Source: Sphingobacterium hungaricum
Lineage (GTDB): Bacteria > Bacteroidota > Bacteroidia > Sphingobacteriales > Sphingobacteriaceae
NCBI RefSeq assembly: GCF_015210005.1
Contig: NZ_MU158697.1
Span: 62,001-126,000, forward strand
Length of the DNA: 64,000 nt
Direction of reading: 5' to 3'
Position numbers and translations under genes: made by a program. This document shows positions 8,464 through 17,797 of the stretch, one piece after another; position 1 is the first letter of the stretch; each line of letters begins with the position of its first letter. The notes under the pieces are model-generated. The model searched no databases, was not told the origin of the DNA, and saw nothing but the letters and a program-made list of their open reading frames with translations.

Positions 8464-9480
8464 ATGAAGCGCGTACTTGTAACCCGATTTTCAGCAATGG
8501 GTGATGTGGCCATGGTTGCATCAGTTTTAGCTGAATTTCAGGAACAAAATCCCGATACGGAAGTGATTGTTGTTACGCGCAAGCCTTTCTTCGCTTTTTT
8601 TGATGGAATTCCTCGCATCCGTTTTCATGCTATCGAACCCAAATCCAAACACAAAGGATTTTTTGGATTGTTACGGCTATATGATGAACTGAAAACCTAC
8701 AAAGCGGATTATTTTGCTGACTTACATAATAATCTAAGAACGAAATTTCTTACGGGCTTATTCAAGTTTAATTCAATTAACTTAGCGATTCTCGACAAAG
8801 GTCGAGAAGAAAAAAAAGCGTTAACAAGTCCGCACAACAAAGTATTAAAACCTTTGGAAAGAACGGTCGAACGCTATGCCGATGTATTTCGTTCTTTAGG
8901 TTTTAATTTGACTTTAACGAATCAACTGAAACCCGCACATCGGGAACTTCCTGAACAATATCAGGATTTATTCAGGACAGCGAAACCAAAAATTGGAATT
9001 GCCCCGTTTGCGCAACATCCGTATAAAGTTTTTCCGCTAAAGAAAATGGAAGAAGTAATTCGATACCTTTCGGAACATTCCTACCAAGTTTTTATTTTTG
9101 GAGGCGGTCAGCAAGAATTTGATACAGCAGAAAACTGGAGCAAAAATTATTCAGGCATTACGAACAGCATCAATCAATTTTCGATTTCGGAAGAGTTGAA
9201 TATTATCGCTAATTTAGATTTAATGGTTTCAATGGATTCTTCAGGCATGCATATGGCTTCGTTAGTAGGTGTTCGATGTGTTTCAATTTGGGGCGCAACG
9301 CATCCCTATGCGGGCTTTTTAGGTTACGGCCAGCGAGAAGATGATTGTGTTCAAGTCAATCATCCAAACCGTCCGAGTTCGGTTTACGGCAATAAGCCTT
9401 GCATATGTGACGGAGTTGAAGCAATAGATTTGGTTACTGCGGAAATGGTCATCGATAAGATAAAATCAATATGCGAATAG
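8464..9480 (+). CDS. glycosyltransferase family 9 (heptosyltransferase-like)
   Basis: GT9/ADP-heptose:LPS heptosyltransferase-like protein, 338 residues, likely adding a sugar to the lipopolysaccharide core at the inner face of the inner membrane. The N-terminal Rossmann region starts MKRVLVTRFSAMGDVAMVASVL, the typical GT9 opening with the GD of the acceptor domain. The C-terminal donor domain carries GIAPFAQHPYKVFP near residues 178-191 and SMDSSGMHMASLVGVRCVSIWGATHP near 258-283. The acceptor and true donor sugar cannot be read from sequence. It overlaps the next GT4 gene by ten bases, consistent with coupling. Confidence 0.88.
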   Translation: MKRVLVTRFSAMGDVAMVASVLAEFQEQNPDTEVIVVTRKPFFAFFDGIPRIRFHAIEPKSKHKGFFGLLRLYDELKTYKADYFADLHNNLRTKFLTGLFKFNSINLAILDKGREEKKALTSPHNKVLKPLERTVERYADVFRSLGFNLTLTNQLKPAHRELPEQYQDLFRTAKPKIGIAPFAQHPYKVFPLKKMEEVIRYLSEHSYQVFIFGGGQQEFDTAENWSKNYSGITNSINQFSISEELNIIANLDLMVSMDSSGMHMASLVGVRCVSIWGATHPYAGFLGYGQREDDCVQVNHPNRPSSVYGNKPCICDGVEAIDLVTAEMVIDKIKSICE

Positions 9481-10574
9481 GTTTCGATGCAAAACGATAT
9501 TTTTTTAACCGAACGGGATTAGGCAATTACAGCCGTGATTTGGTTCGCATTTTGCAAACCTATTATCCGGAAAATGACTATGTTTTGTATTCTCCAAAAG
9601 TCCCGGAAAACTTCATTCCGTCGGATCAATTACGTTTAAAAACACCAAGCAGTTTTTTTGGCAAACTATCACCTTCATTTTGGCGGTACAAAAGCATGTC
9701 GAATGACTTAAAGCAAGATGAAATTGAGATCTATCATGGATTATCTGGAGAAATTCCGATAGGATTATCTGATTCCCCGATCAAAACTGTCGTGACTATC
9801 CACGATTTAATTTTTATCCGCTTCCCTGAATTATACAAACCCATTGACCGCAAAATCTATCAGAAGAAAATGCAATCTGCGGCAGACAATGCGGACAAAA
9901 TAATCGCGATCAGCGAGCAAACAAAAAGGGACATTATCGACTTCTTAAAAATCCCAGAAGAAAAGATACAGGTAGTCTATCAAGGATGCCATCCCGCTTT
10001 TAAAACACCGAAATCTGAACAAGAAAAAGAGTTGGTGAGCGGCAAATACCAATTGCCTGAACAATTCATCTTAAATGTAGGTTCGATCGAACCTCGAAAA
10101 AATGCATTTCAGATTGTAAAAGCGATTGAGCAAACAGCTATTCCATTGGTCATTATTGGGAAAGACACGGCCTATGCTGAAGAAATCAAACAGTATGTCG
10201 AAAAAAATCAATTGACAAATCAGGTGATTTTTCTGAAAGGAATTTCCATGGAAGATTTAGCGACGATTTATTCTTTAGCCAACATATTTGTGTACCCTTC
10301 CAAATTTGAAGGATTTGGAATCCCAATTATTGAAGCGTTATATTCTAGCACTCCGGTTATCACGACGAATTCTGGCGTTTTCCCCGAAGCGGCTGGTCCG
10401 AATTCGGTTTTTGTCGACCCTGAAAATATCAACGAAATTTCCGCTGCAATTCAGCGCATTTGGGCTGATGAAGATTTGCAAGAATCCATGAAAATAGCAG
10501 GGCTGGAATTTGCGCAGCGATTCAATGATGATGTGCTTGCGAAGCAAGTCATGGATATTTACCGTTCTATTTAA
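9471..10574 (+). CDS. glycosyltransferase family 4
   Basis: GT-B fold glycosyltransferase, 367 residues. The N-terminal half opens MRIGFDAKRYFFNRTGLGNYSRDLV, typical of GT4 mannosyl-type transferases, and has TIHDLIF near residue 105. The C-terminal donor-binding half has NVGSIEPRKN near 200 and FVYPSKFEGFGIPIIEALYSSTPVITTN near 272-300, containing the EGFGIPIIEA retaining-transferase motif. It overlaps the upstream GT9 gene by ten bases and the opposite-strand GT32 gene by four bases at its 3' end. It probably acts on LPS core or O-glycan; the substrate is unknown. Confidence 0.88.
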   Translation: MRIGFDAKRYFFNRTGLGNYSRDLVRILQTYYPENDYVLYSPKVPENFIPSDQLRLKTPSSFFGKLSPSFWRYKSMSNDLKQDEIEIYHGLSGEIPIGLSDSPIKTVVTIHDLIFIRFPELYKPIDRKIYQKKMQSAADNADKIIAISEQTKRDIIDFLKIPEEKIQVVYQGCHPAFKTPKSEQEKELVSGKYQLPEQFILNVGSIEPRKNAFQIVKAIEQTAIPLVIIGKDTAYAEEIKQYVEKNQLTNQVIFLKGISMEDLATIYSLANIFVYPSKFEGFGIPIIEALYSSTPVITTNSGVFPEAAGPNSVFVDPENINEISAAIQRIWADEDLQESMKIAGLEFAQRFNDDVLAKQVMDIYRSI

Positions 10575-11233
10575 TCTTCTTTTATGACCGTGATCTGCTT
10601 CTGAAGTTTTTTCCAGTGCAATTTCCGATCACCATAAATAAAGATCTTTCCAAACTTGTATTTGAACTGCATCATTCCTTTATAGTCATCTTCAACAATG
10701 CGATGCGGAATCGACGGATCCTCCGCCAAACAGTCGTTAATAGCTTTTGTATAAATCGTTGGGCCAGTCAATGCATGAACATCATGCAGATGTCTTTTCT
10801 GATTAATATTATCGACGATGTATTCGATTGTTCGGGCTAGAAATGGATGGCCTTTTTCATAGATCAAAGCCCATTGCGCAAAAAATTCTTGGTGCCTTTT
10901 CTCTCTCGTAATTACCGCAACATCATCTTCTCTGATAAACTTATCCAAGGAAGTTAAGATATCGCTATCTAAATCCAAGTAGATGCCACCATGAATATAC
11001 AATACGGCATACCGAAAGAAATCTGCTTTCGCCGCTCCAATTTGAAGTTTAGAATAAGCCTGATAAACTTCTTGATCAAAATTTTCTTCCATAAATTTCT
11101 CTATCCGTTGATCATCATAAAATTCATACGAATAGGATTTATTCTTCTTCATAAAAATCCAGATATACAATTTTGTAATCCAAGGAATTTTGGAAGTTTT
11201 AAAAGTTTGATATATTGTTTTGGGAATTGCCAA
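10571..11233 (-). CDS. GT32-type glycosyltransferase with DXD motif
   Basis: A 220-residue protein of the DXD sugar-binding/OCH1-like (GT32) group. It begins MAIPKTIYQTF, the usual I-P-K-x-I-x-Q-x-W/F opening, and contains KADFFRYAVLYIHGGIYLDLDSD near residues 68-91, where the DXD metal/nucleotide-sugar motif sits. No signal peptide. It is the last gene of a minus-strand group with the paralogue gene at 11273 and the GT4 at 12301, and is convergent with the plus-strand GT4 (four-base overlap of ends). A role in capsule or O-antigen synthesis is inferred from neighbours. Confidence 0.85.
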   Translation of the reverse strand: MAIPKTIYQTFKTSKIPWITKLYIWIFMKKNKSYSYEFYDDQRIEKFMEENFDQEVYQAYSKLQIGAAKADFFRYAVLYIHGGIYLDLDSDILTSLDKFIREDDVAVITREKRHQEFFAQWALIYEKGHPFLARTIEYIVDNINQKRHLHDVHALTGPTIYTKAINDCLAEDPSIPHRIVEDDYKGMMQFKYKFGKIFIYGDRKLHWKKLQKQITVIKED

Positions 11234-11272
11234 AGTATCGTATTTAAGTAAATAAAATAAATTAATATGACA

Positions 11273-12304
11273 TTAGCTAATTTTAGGCAACGAAATTTGT
11301 TGATAAGGACTAATCTGCAAAACATATTTAATCCAATTGTCGAAGCTGTATTTATGAACTAAATCTTGATCCAATTCAACATAAGGAGATTGAATAAATT
11401 CTAAAAGCCCGTCAAAATTTTCATTCTCAATAATGTAGATGTTTTCAGGACGATAAAAATCATAAAATCGTATTTCTTTGTTATTCGTAATCAGTTTTTT
11501 ATTGTTTCCTAATGCTTCGAAAACACGGAAAGAAAGGCCATTGTGTACATCATCTAACAAATCTACGAGTACTTTAGCCTTGTGTAAATTTTCTAAATTC
11601 TCTTGATAATTTACATATTGACTTGTTACTGTAATCGAAGAGTCTTTATATAGCTCAAGTTTTTTTTGATTGCCCGTAACAACATGAATATGAGAACTTA
11701 TCTCTTGATTACGAAAAAAATTACCTAAAGAAATTAACTGATCCATTCTTTTTCTTATGAAACTACCAACGTAGTAAACATCGATACTTGTATGATTAGA
11801 ACTGGAATTTGATTCAATAAAAAAATTAGTTAACGGAAGCAGATGTTCGTAATGATTTAAATCATGAGGGTTGAAAACATAAAATCTATCAAACAAACTG
11901 GTGCTCTCTAGAATAGCAGGAAATCGTTCGATTCCATCCCATTGATATCCAAGTAAAACTTTTGCTTTTTGCTTTATAAGCTGAATAATTTCCTTCGGAT
12001 AATAATCGGCTCGAATTAAGAGAGCATAGTCCAACGGGCTTGAGATGGAATTTATCGTATTTGTAATCTCACGTCCAGTAACTTCGTACTTCAACCTATT
12101 TTTATAGGTTTTATCATTAAAAAGGTTCTTTCTAAGAAAATTTTTAATACGAGAGCCTAAATTTTTGTAGGTAAACTGACTGGTGAAAGGAATTCCAATG
12201 ACTTCAAACCCTAATGATTCAAGTCTTTCTTTAATTTCAATATAAAGAAACCAATCAGGCATACCTAAAATGATAGTTTTGCCCTCGCCTATCTTATTAC
12301 TCAT
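11273..12304 (-). CDS. putative glycosyltransferase, locus paralogue 1 of 3
   Basis: A 343-residue protein homologous by eye to the products at 13563 and 17798. Shared blocks are an N-terminal beta strand plus turn (GKTIILGMPDW), YALLIRADYYP near residues 112-122, GYQWDGIERFP near 138-148, FDRFYVFNPHDL near 157-168, VGSF near 195, and GLSFRVFEALGNNKKLITNN near 272-291. The last block resembles the donor-site end of GT-B enzymes, so a sugar transferase role is plausible but not proved. Its start codon overlaps the upstream GT4 stop (ATGA). This copy is the most diverged of the three. Confidence 0.65.
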   Translation of the reverse strand: MSNKIGEGKTIILGMPDWFLYIEIKERLESLGFEVIGIPFTSQFTYKNLGSRIKNFLRKNLFNDKTYKNRLKYEVTGREITNTINSISSPLDYALLIRADYYPKEIIQLIKQKAKVLLGYQWDGIERFPAILESTSLFDRFYVFNPHDLNHYEHLLPLTNFFIESNSSSNHTSIDVYYVGSFIRKRMDQLISLGNFFRNQEISSHIHVVTGNQKKLELYKDSSITVTSQYVNYQENLENLHKAKVLVDLLDDVHNGLSFRVFEALGNNKKLITNNKEIRFYDFYRPENIYIIENENFDGLLEFIQSPYVELDQDLVHKYSFDNWIKYVLQISPYQQISLPKIS

Positions 12305-13362
12305 CTGTAATTTTTATAAATTTCCCAATAAGATTGAGCTGCATGTTCCCAGCTAAACAATTTACTTCGCTGTTTAATTTGATCAACTTGGGAAGCTGAA
12401 AGTTGCATTTCCGCTAAACCTTTACCCAATTCAATTAGATAATTGGGTTCAAAACTTTCAAAATAACTTGCCACATCTCCCCCAATTTCAGGAAGACTAG
12501 TTTCTTTCGACAATAAAATAGCTGACCCAAAATGCATAGCCTCGACCACAGGAAGTCCAAAACCTTCAGCTAAAGATGGAAAGCAAAAAATCTTGCAATG
12601 ACTATACAAATAATATTTTTCAGCTTCACCGATTGGCCCCGTTATAAAAATTCGGTCTGCAACACCTAGTTTTTCTGCAATATCATTAAATTCAGCTAAG
12701 TAGCTCTGATCTGTAATTAAACCGCTAATTACCAAATTTAACTGATTATCGACTAATAGATAGGGCAACACATGAAAATTCTTTTTCCTGACAAACGTTC
12801 CAATAGAAAATAAAAAAGGCTGTTCAAGATCTAGATTCTCAAAATAGGGCTTTTGAGGCCTAGTTTCTGAATCAATATTATTTCCATTATAAATCACATC
12901 AATTGGTTTTCCGTTCAGTTGACAATAGTGTTTGACTTCATCTTTAACAAAATTTGAAATAGCGACAAGATGTGTTGACGCATCAATATTGTCTTGAATT
13001 TTCTTTAAGTATTTATTTATTTTGGACTGACTTTTTCCTTCTCTAAGAAAATTTAAATCATGGATTGTTAAAACTTTCGTTATTTCTTTTGATTTTGGCA
13101 AATAGGGTGATAATTGGTTGGTGCAATGCCAGATTTGCGGAGGATTCTTGAACAAATGCATAAATTTATGAAAATCATGCACATAAACGTGATTTGCATC
13201 TTGTCCAAAATATGATGTTCCAGTAGGAACATAAAATTTTAAATCAATCGAAGAATCATTTTGAGCTATTTTATTTAATTCGGCTCCTAAATGCAAACAA
13301 AAGTGATATAGTCCTACATTTGGATATTTTAACCTCTCAGCTTCGAAATAAATTTGACTCAT
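12301..13362 (-). CDS. glycosyltransferase family 4
   Basis: GT-B glycosyltransferase of 353 residues. LTIHDLNFL is near residue 103, FSIGTFVRKKNFHVLPYLL (donor-domain start) near 192, and IFCFPSLAEGFGLPVVEAMHFGSAILLSKETSLPEIGG near 270-310 carries the family signature. The open frame extends 43 codons further up, but that part reads like noncoding sequence; ATG 13362 gives MSQIYFEAERLKYPNVGLYHFC, the normal GT4 opening with the glycine of the acceptor loop, so I use it. It heads a three-gene minus-strand group (GT4, paralogue 1, GT32). Confidence 0.87.
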   Translation of the reverse strand: MSQIYFEAERLKYPNVGLYHFCLHLGAELNKIAQNDSSIDLKFYVPTGTSYFGQDANHVYVHDFHKFMHLFKNPPQIWHCTNQLSPYLPKSKEITKVLTIHDLNFLREGKSQSKINKYLKKIQDNIDASTHLVAISNFVKDEVKHYCQLNGKPIDVIYNGNNIDSETRPQKPYFENLDLEQPFLFSIGTFVRKKNFHVLPYLLVDNQLNLVISGLITDQSYLAEFNDIAEKLGVADRIFITGPIGEAEKYYLYSHCKIFCFPSLAEGFGLPVVEAMHFGSAILLSKETSLPEIGGDVASYFESFEPNYLIELGKGLAEMQLSASQVDQIKQRSKLFSWEHAAQSYWEIYKNYR

Positions 13363-13562
13363 CAATAAAAATAAAAGTAAATAGGTGATTCGTAATCCTG
13401 TTAACTTTGATTGACAATTATACAAATATATTTCAATAGATAATCTTATAGGATTAAAAGATTTAATAGTTAGTTTATAATGAATTAACATTTTTTAACT
13501 TACCAAGTGTAACTATTTTAGTGCAGAATCGTTCTATCAGTATTAGAAATAAGTTAGTAGGT

Positions 13563-14579
13563 ATGTTTAAGGGTAAAACAATTCTATTTGGAGCTCCCAG
13601 CAGCTTCGGATTTTCTGCGGTGATAAAAGAGGAACTTTTAAATTTAGGATTTAACATCGTAGATTTCTCGATGATTCATCATGAATTCAAATACAAAAAT
13701 ATTTTTGACCGAGCATATAATTGCTATCGAAAAGTGGTTCACAATGACTATCAATACAAACACCACTTAAAAGCGGAAGCACGTCACGAGCATTTGATGA
13801 ATTATTTGAAGCAAATAGGTCAAGCTGAATATGCGTTATTTATAAGACCTGATTATTTTCCCAAAGATTTCATTAAAGCAGTAAGCAAAAAAGCGAATTC
13901 TTTAATTGCTTATCAATGGGATGGCTTAAATCGTTTTCCCAACGTAAAGGAATATATTCAGTATTTTGATAGTTTCTTTGTTTTCGATGCCGAAGACTTG
14001 GTACATGAAAATGTAAAACCAATCACCAATTTCTATTTTGAGAATATGCAAAATGGTGAATCAAATAAAGGTGCATATTTTTTAGGTTCCTATGAACCTG
14101 AACGTCTTAAACAGATTATTTCTTTGAAAGATTGTTTGGAAGATATGGAATATGAAAATGACTTTTTTATTCAATCGAACAGTCAATCAGCAATAAAAAA
14201 AATAAAAAAACATGGACTCCATCATATTGATTCTGACGTGAATTATGAGGAAAATATCAAAAACACCTTAAATTCAAGTTTATTAATCGATATCCACAAT
14301 CCAGTTCATCATGGATTATCTTTTCGGATTTTTGAGTCCATTGGTTACAACAAAAAAATAATAACGACGAATAAGGAGGTCACAAAATATGATTTTTACC
14401 AAGAAAATAATATTTTTGTTTTGGAGGAAGAAAATTATGGGGATATTAAGAATTTCATCGAAACACCTTATCAGCCCATAGCTCCTTCTATAAAACAAAA
14501 ATATTGTTTTACGAATTGGATTAAATACGTATTAAATACAGAAGGTCATGTTCCATTAAATTTGCCCTCTGTTAATTAA
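13563..14579 (+). CDS. putative glycosyltransferase, locus paralogue 2 of 3
   Basis: A 338-residue protein closely similar to the product at 17798 and less so to that at 11273. Matching blocks include TILFGAPSSFGFS near residues 5-17, YALFIRPDYFPKDF near 95-108, AYQWDGLNRFPNV near 122-134, FFVFDAEDL near 145, GLSFRIFESIGYNKKIITTNKEV near 256-278 and FTNWIKYVLN near 318. A GTG 14 codons upstream is in frame, but ATG 13563 aligns with the N-termini of both paralogues and is chosen. It heads a plus-strand group with GT11, GT2 and GT4 genes. Function in glycan assembly is inferred from location and from the sugar-transferase-like C-terminal block. Confidence 0.65.
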   Translation: MFKGKTILFGAPSSFGFSAVIKEELLNLGFNIVDFSMIHHEFKYKNIFDRAYNCYRKVVHNDYQYKHHLKAEARHEHLMNYLKQIGQAEYALFIRPDYFPKDFIKAVSKKANSLIAYQWDGLNRFPNVKEYIQYFDSFFVFDAEDLVHENVKPITNFYFENMQNGESNKGAYFLGSYEPERLKQIISLKDCLEDMEYENDFFIQSNSQSAIKKIKKHGLHHIDSDVNYEENIKNTLNSSLLIDIHNPVHHGLSFRIFESIGYNKKIITTNKEVTKYDFYQENNIFVLEEENYGDIKNFIETPYQPIAPSIKQKYCFTNWIKYVLNTEGHVPLNLPSVN

Positions 14580-14592
14580 CTGATTGCGCAAT

Positions 14593-15450
14593 TTGAAGAT
14601 TGTAAATTTTATTGGTGGTCTTGGCAATCAGATGTTTCAGTACGCCTTTTATCTGTACCTTATCCAACATCACAGGAGAGTAAAAGCTGATTTACGAGAA
14701 TTTGAGGGTTATCCTTTACATAACGGCTTTGAGCTGACCCAAATTTTCGATATTAAGCTAAAAAAAGCAACTAGCTTAGACATCAATTTACATGATAATA
14801 ATAAAGGCAACTACTTTTGGCGTTTATTCCGTCGGATAAATGGAAGCAGAAAAAGTTATCAAAACGAAAAAATCCATTTTTCGTATGACCAATCGATAAA
14901 GACAGATTCAATGAGTCGTTATTATTGGGGCTATTGGCAAAATCAAAATTATCTTAATCCGATAGAGCCCGAGCTTCGAAAAGCTTTTATTTTTCCAAAA
15001 ATTACGGATAATAAAAATGCGGACCTTTTATCAGAAATCAACAGAAAAAATACAGTTGCAGTACATGTTCGAAGAGGGGATTATGTAAATCATCCCAGCT
15101 TAGGTAATATTTGCGATTTAGCATATTATCAAAAAGCCATTTCGATTATGAAAGAAAAAATCCCGAACGCAACATTTGTTATTTTTTCGAACGATCAACG
15201 ATGGTGTAGAGAAAACTTAGCGGTAGATGATGGCATTTTTGTGGACTGGAATACAGGAAATGAAAGTTTCAGGGACATGCAATTGATGTCTGCATGCAGT
15301 CATCAAATAATCGCTAACAGCAGTTTTAGCTGGTGGGCAGCTTGGTTAAATCCAAATCCAAAAAAGATAATTGTTCAGCCAAAAAAATGGATCAACGATA
15401 ATGCGTTAGATACTTCAGGTTTAGTTTTTAAAAATGCTTTGGAAATCTAA
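14593..15450 (+). CDS. glycosyltransferase family 11 (alpha-1,2-fucosyltransferase-like)
   Basis: GT11 enzyme of about 285 residues; family members transfer L-fucose (or a related 6-deoxysugar) from GDP-fucose to galactose. Diagnostic features are the N-terminal GGLGNQMFQYAFY, VAVHVRRGDYVNHP near residues 157-170 (the HxRRGDY GDP-binding motif) and ANSSFSWWAAWLNPNPKKIIVQPKKW near 240-265. There is no ATG before the first motif; TTG 14593 gives MKIVNFIGGLG as in the family, and TTG 14584 (MRNLKIV) is the alternative. It follows the paralogue-2 gene by a few bases. Confidence 0.87.
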   Translation: MKIVNFIGGLGNQMFQYAFYLYLIQHHRRVKADLREFEGYPLHNGFELTQIFDIKLKKATSLDINLHDNNKGNYFWRLFRRINGSRKSYQNEKIHFSYDQSIKTDSMSRYYWGYWQNQNYLNPIEPELRKAFIFPKITDNKNADLLSEINRKNTVAVHVRRGDYVNHPSLGNICDLAYYQKAISIMKEKIPNATFVIFSNDQRWCRENLAVDDGIFVDWNTGNESFRDMQLMSACSHQIIANSSFSWWAAWLNPNPKKIIVQPKKWINDNALDTSGLVFKNALEI

Positions 15451-15451
15451 C

Positions 15452-16447
15452 ATGGATAATGCGCTCGTAACTATATTTATACCCGTATACAATGCTGAAA
15501 AATATGTTCATGCTGCGATAAAAAGTATCTTAGAACAAAGTTTTACAGATTTCGAACTTTTGATCATCAATGATGGATCGACCGATAACAGTCTAAAAAT
15601 CATTGAAAGTTTCGACGATCCCAGAATCCGAATTATCTCAAACGAAGTAAATATCGGAATTGGCCGTGCCAGAGCTTTGGCTGTCGAGGAGGCTAAAGGA
15701 AAATATTTGGCATTATTGGACGCCGATGATATTGCTTATCCAGACCGAATTCAGAAGCAAGTAGATTTTATGGAACTTAATCCTTCAATCGCAGCTTCAA
15801 GCGGATTTGCAGATGTAATTGATGAGAATTCTGTAAGAACTAATACGACAATTAAAGTTCCAGTCGGACGCAATCTGCCAAGTTTATTATTATTTGAATA
15901 CGTTTTTGTCAATCCTGCGTCCATCTATGTATTGGACGCTGTTCGAAAAGCGGGAAGCTACAATGATCAACTGTGCGAAGATTATGACTTGCTAGTTCGC
16001 ATATCAAGAAATCACAAAATTGCAAACATAGCAGTTCCTTTAATTCAGTATAGGGTTCATAAAGATGGTATTTCAAAAAAGAAACTCAGTCAAATGTATG
16101 AACAAGCGGCTTTAATCCTGGAGAAGCAGTTGCATTTTTTAAAGATATATCCGAATAGAAAAGAATTTGAATTATACAGGAGTTTGATGGTTGGCCAAAA
16201 GCTGATCGATTCTGCAACTTTGGAAGAATACATGAATATCTTGCTGACACTGTTGAAGCATAATGACGAATTAGGAACGTATGAGAAGACGCAATTTAAA
16301 AGCGTGATTTCACAGAAGTGGCAGGATTTAATCAAACATTTTCAACCGAAAAACGGATTTTTTTTGTTGTTTAAAAGTCCTTTGTTCAGTGCCAAGGATA
16401 CAAGTTTTAAAACTTTCAGAAAGCAATTCAAAAATCTTTTTAAATAA
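15452..16447 (+). CDS. glycosyltransferase family 2
   Basis: Inverting GT-A glycosyltransferase of 331 residues. The N-terminal nucleotide-sugar domain shows VTIFIPVYNAEKYVHAAIKSILEQSF near residues 6-31, LLIINDGSTDNS near 36-47 and the metal-binding LLDADDI (DXD) near 86-92. An ED pair (LCEDYDLLVRI) near 172-182 fits the catalytic base region. ATG 15452 is preferred over ATG 15434, which would overlap the GT11 gene by 17 bases and add six residues absent from typical GT2 starts. Likely adds one sugar of the surface glycan. Confidence 0.88.
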   Translation: MDNALVTIFIPVYNAEKYVHAAIKSILEQSFTDFELLIINDGSTDNSLKIIESFDDPRIRIISNEVNIGIGRARALAVEEAKGKYLALLDADDIAYPDRIQKQVDFMELNPSIAASSGFADVIDENSVRTNTTIKVPVGRNLPSLLLFEYVFVNPASIYVLDAVRKAGSYNDQLCEDYDLLVRISRNHKIANIAVPLIQYRVHKDGISKKKLSQMYEQAALILEKQLHFLKIYPNRKEFELYRSLMVGQKLIDSATLEEYMNILLTLLKHNDELGTYEKTQFKSVISQKWQDLIKHFQPKNGFFLLFKSPLFSAKDTSFKTFRKQFKNLFK

Positions 16448-16485
16448 TCTATTTGTTTACTATTTCTATTATTTAAAGTTACTAA

Positions 16486-17649
16486 ATGAAAAAAACACAA
16501 AAATGGCTATCTACAATTGATTCAATAGTAAACTATCCGTCTATTGTTCGTAAAATTAGAAAGGCACAGACAAATACCTTTTTTGTGTTTCCTTTTTACC
16601 ATACTGGTGGTGCTGAACGTGTTCACGCGGATATCTTGAAAGTTTTCAAGAAAGACAATGTCGTCTGCCTATTATCAAACTATTCGGTTGACACAAATTT
16701 GAAACAGGAGTTCCATGAGAATTCGACTGTCATCGATTTAATGAGATTTGGTTGGAAGAAATCCTTCAGAAATCACATGGCCAAAATTGTCGCAACAGAA
16801 ATCAACAAAAAGAAAAATCCCGTAGTATTTGGTTGTAACTCCTATTTTTTCTACGACCTAATTCCTCATTTGAATAAGAACGTACGAATCATTGATCTAT
16901 TTCATGCATTTACTGGAGGAGAGCATTCGTATGAGGAATATTCAAAACCCACATTAGATCGACTTTATGCAAGAGTTGTGCTGGGAAATGTGAATTTAAA
17001 TAAATTTGAAAATTTCTATCAAGAGAATAACATCGATAGTAAAGAAGTACAAAAATTAAAAATTATTCCGAATAAAGTGGATGTTCCAAAATCTAACATC
17101 ACAAAAAGCTTTAACGAAAATTTAAAAATTTATTTTGTAGGTCGTAACTCGAGCGATAAACGTCCAGAGCTATTTATAAAAATTGCCAAAAAAGCCAAAG
17201 AAAAAAACTTGCCGTTCGAATTTTATATGGTAGGAGATTTCCATGAATTCAAAAGTCAAGCAGATTCAAATATTCACATCCTTGGGAGAATTTCAGACAA
17301 AGACCAATTAAATGAGCTGTACGAAAGCGCGCATTTCGTTATGATAACATCTGTAGCCGAAGGTTTCCCAATGGTTTTATTGGAAGGAATGTCTCGAGGC
17401 GCAATACCGATCAGCACGAATGTTGGCGAAGTCTCCAACATTGTAAATGAATCGCAAAGCACAGGATATATTATCGAAAACAGTGATAATCAAGAATTTT
17501 TACTGACGCAATTTATTGCGTTACTGGAGCGAATTATAGAGAATAGACAGCAGTTAGACATTATTTCTCAAAATATCCAAGAGATAGTGAGAATGTATTT
17601 TAGTGAAGAGGTATTTGAAAAAAATTATAGAAATCTTCTTTTCTCTTAA
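16486..17649 (+). CDS. glycosyltransferase family 4
   Basis: GT-B glycosyltransferase, 387 residues. FPFYHTGGAERVHADILKVF near residues 36-55 is the glycine-rich acceptor-domain loop, and HFVMITSVAEGFPMVLLEGMSRGAIPISTNVGEV near 285-318 is the retaining GT4 signature with the EGFPMVLLE glutamates. KIYFVGRNSSDKRPELFIKIAKKAKE near 212-237 opens the donor domain. It follows the GT2 gene by 38 bases on the same strand. The sequence is visibly AT-rich and lysine/asparagine-rich, like the neighbouring glycan genes. Confidence 0.87.
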   Translation: MKKTQKWLSTIDSIVNYPSIVRKIRKAQTNTFFVFPFYHTGGAERVHADILKVFKKDNVVCLLSNYSVDTNLKQEFHENSTVIDLMRFGWKKSFRNHMAKIVATEINKKKNPVVFGCNSYFFYDLIPHLNKNVRIIDLFHAFTGGEHSYEEYSKPTLDRLYARVVLGNVNLNKFENFYQENNIDSKEVQKLKIIPNKVDVPKSNITKSFNENLKIYFVGRNSSDKRPELFIKIAKKAKEKNLPFEFYMVGDFHEFKSQADSNIHILGRISDKDQLNELYESAHFVMITSVAEGFPMVLLEGMSRGAIPISTNVGEVSNIVNESQSTGYIIENSDNQEFLLTQFIALLERIIENRQQLDIISQNIQEIVRMYFSEEVFEKNYRNLLFS

Positions 17650-17797
17650 GATAGATTTTGCAGTTCCACCTGTAATTCTCAATTGATTATAAATAATTTA
17701 TAATAAATTTGAGAATATTCTGTTTTTAGTAAAAAAACTGCATATTAGTTTTATATTGAATTAAACAGACCTATGGGAATTGTATTCATTCTATCAG